Source: an uncultured Microbacterium sp.
GTDB lineage: Bacteria > Actinomycetota > Actinomycetes > Actinomycetales > Microbacteriaceae
NCBI GenBank assembly: GCA_937926065.1
Contig: CALANM010000178.1
Coordinates: 1 to 5,590, forward strand
Direction: 5' to 3'
DNA: 5,590 bases
Position 1 is the first letter of the stretch; each line of letters begins with the position of its first letter. The notes beneath the pieces were generated by a model. It was not told where the DNA came from and did not search any database. It worked only from the letters and a program-made list of their open reading frames with translations. The position numbers were made by a program, and so were the translations under genes. Below are positions 5,389-5,590 of this stretch, piece after piece.

Positions 5389-5409
5389 CTCCCCGTTTCA
5401 CTCGGGGGG
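5389..5409 (-). terminator. Hairpin after the right-edge gene, possible terminator
   Basis: CCCCG (5391-5395) pairs with CGGGG (5403-5407) around a seven-base loop. One G-T and one C-G pair (5390/5408, 5389/5409) extend the stem to seven pairs. It begins about 20 bases after the stop of the - strand gene entering from the right. There is no T-tract, so a rho-independent role is doubtful. Confidence 0.3.
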
Positions 5410-5427
5410 TGGGTGGTAGCTCCGACG

Positions 5428-5590
5428 CTACGCCCCTGCCTGCTCGGCCGCTACCCCACCACGTGACGGTTGCCGGGATTCCGGAATCGACAGCGGTGAG
5501 ACCATGGTGTCCCTCATCACGCGGCCTTTTACGTTGGTGACGTCCCAGGGGTTGGTGTAGTTTCCCGGCTTGAGTGTCACGTCGATGACG
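5428..5590 (-). CDS. C-terminal end of an unidentified protein, cut by the window edge
   Basis: One - strand frame is open from the right edge (first whole codon at 5589) to TAG at 5428-5430, giving 53 residues. The first 35 look like real folded protein: a strand (VIDVTLKPG), then NYTNPWDVTNVKG and RVMRDTMVSPLSIP, with a good mix of hydrophobic, aromatic and polar residues. The last 18 are a Gly-, Ala- and Pro-rich flexible tail. I do not recognise the family. It is on the same strand as the downstream genes but separated from the small membrane protein by about 250 bases with hairpins, so it is probably a separate transcription unit. The frame choice rests on residue composition and on the lack of a comparable frame on the + strand. 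Confidence 0.6.
   Translation of the reverse strand, partial: VIDVTLKPGNYTNPWDVTNVKGRVMRDTMVSPLSIPESRQPSRGGVAAEQAGA

Noticed and set aside
5377..5389. GGGTTCGGGACCC resembling a tRNA T-arm
   Set aside because: The conserved A of the T-loop is missing, and no acceptor stem, D-arm or anticodon arm fits around it on either strand.

Overview
The window is high-GC DNA with strong third-position G/C bias, GTG as well as ATG starts, closely packed genes and promoters that appear leaderless. This suggests an actinobacterium, most likely of the Microbacteriaceae (Microbacterium-like). That assignment is an inference from composition and protein style, since no marker gene is present. I see no phage, transposon, CRISPR, tRNA or rRNA.

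Left part, + strand: bases 1-268 hold no convincing gene, only a 14-base palindrome (169-182) and a clear ribosome binding site. A stand-alone methionine-synthase-like zinc methyltransferase follows (269-1447) and ends at a strong hairpin terminator (1473-1509). Next come about 400 non-coding bases dense in short direct and inverted repeats (1510-1660), a -10-like element (1861-1866), and a 90-residue orphan protein (1911-2183).

Middle and right part, - strand, read right to left: the last 53 residues of an unidentified protein (5428-5590, cut by the window edge); a 54-residue two-helix membrane protein that is easy to miss because of its size (5015-5179); a YegS/DgkB-type lipid kinase starting about 10 bases later (3937-5004); then, behind its own probable leaderless promoter, a 187-residue helical protein of unknown function (3334-3897) whose stop overlaps the start of a membrane fatty acid desaturase (2240-3337) as ATGA. 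The desaturase and the + strand orphan gene converge on a short spacer with a weak hairpin.

The - strand genes share a membrane-lipid theme: a small membrane protein, a lipid kinase, and a desaturase translationally coupled to an unknown partner. The most unusual non-coding part is 1510-1660, where two hairpins compete for the same bases and two 10-mers recur at short spacing. No complete new system is evident. The best leads are the desaturase-coupled unknown protein, the 54-residue membrane protein next to the lipid kinase, and the repeat-rich spacer.
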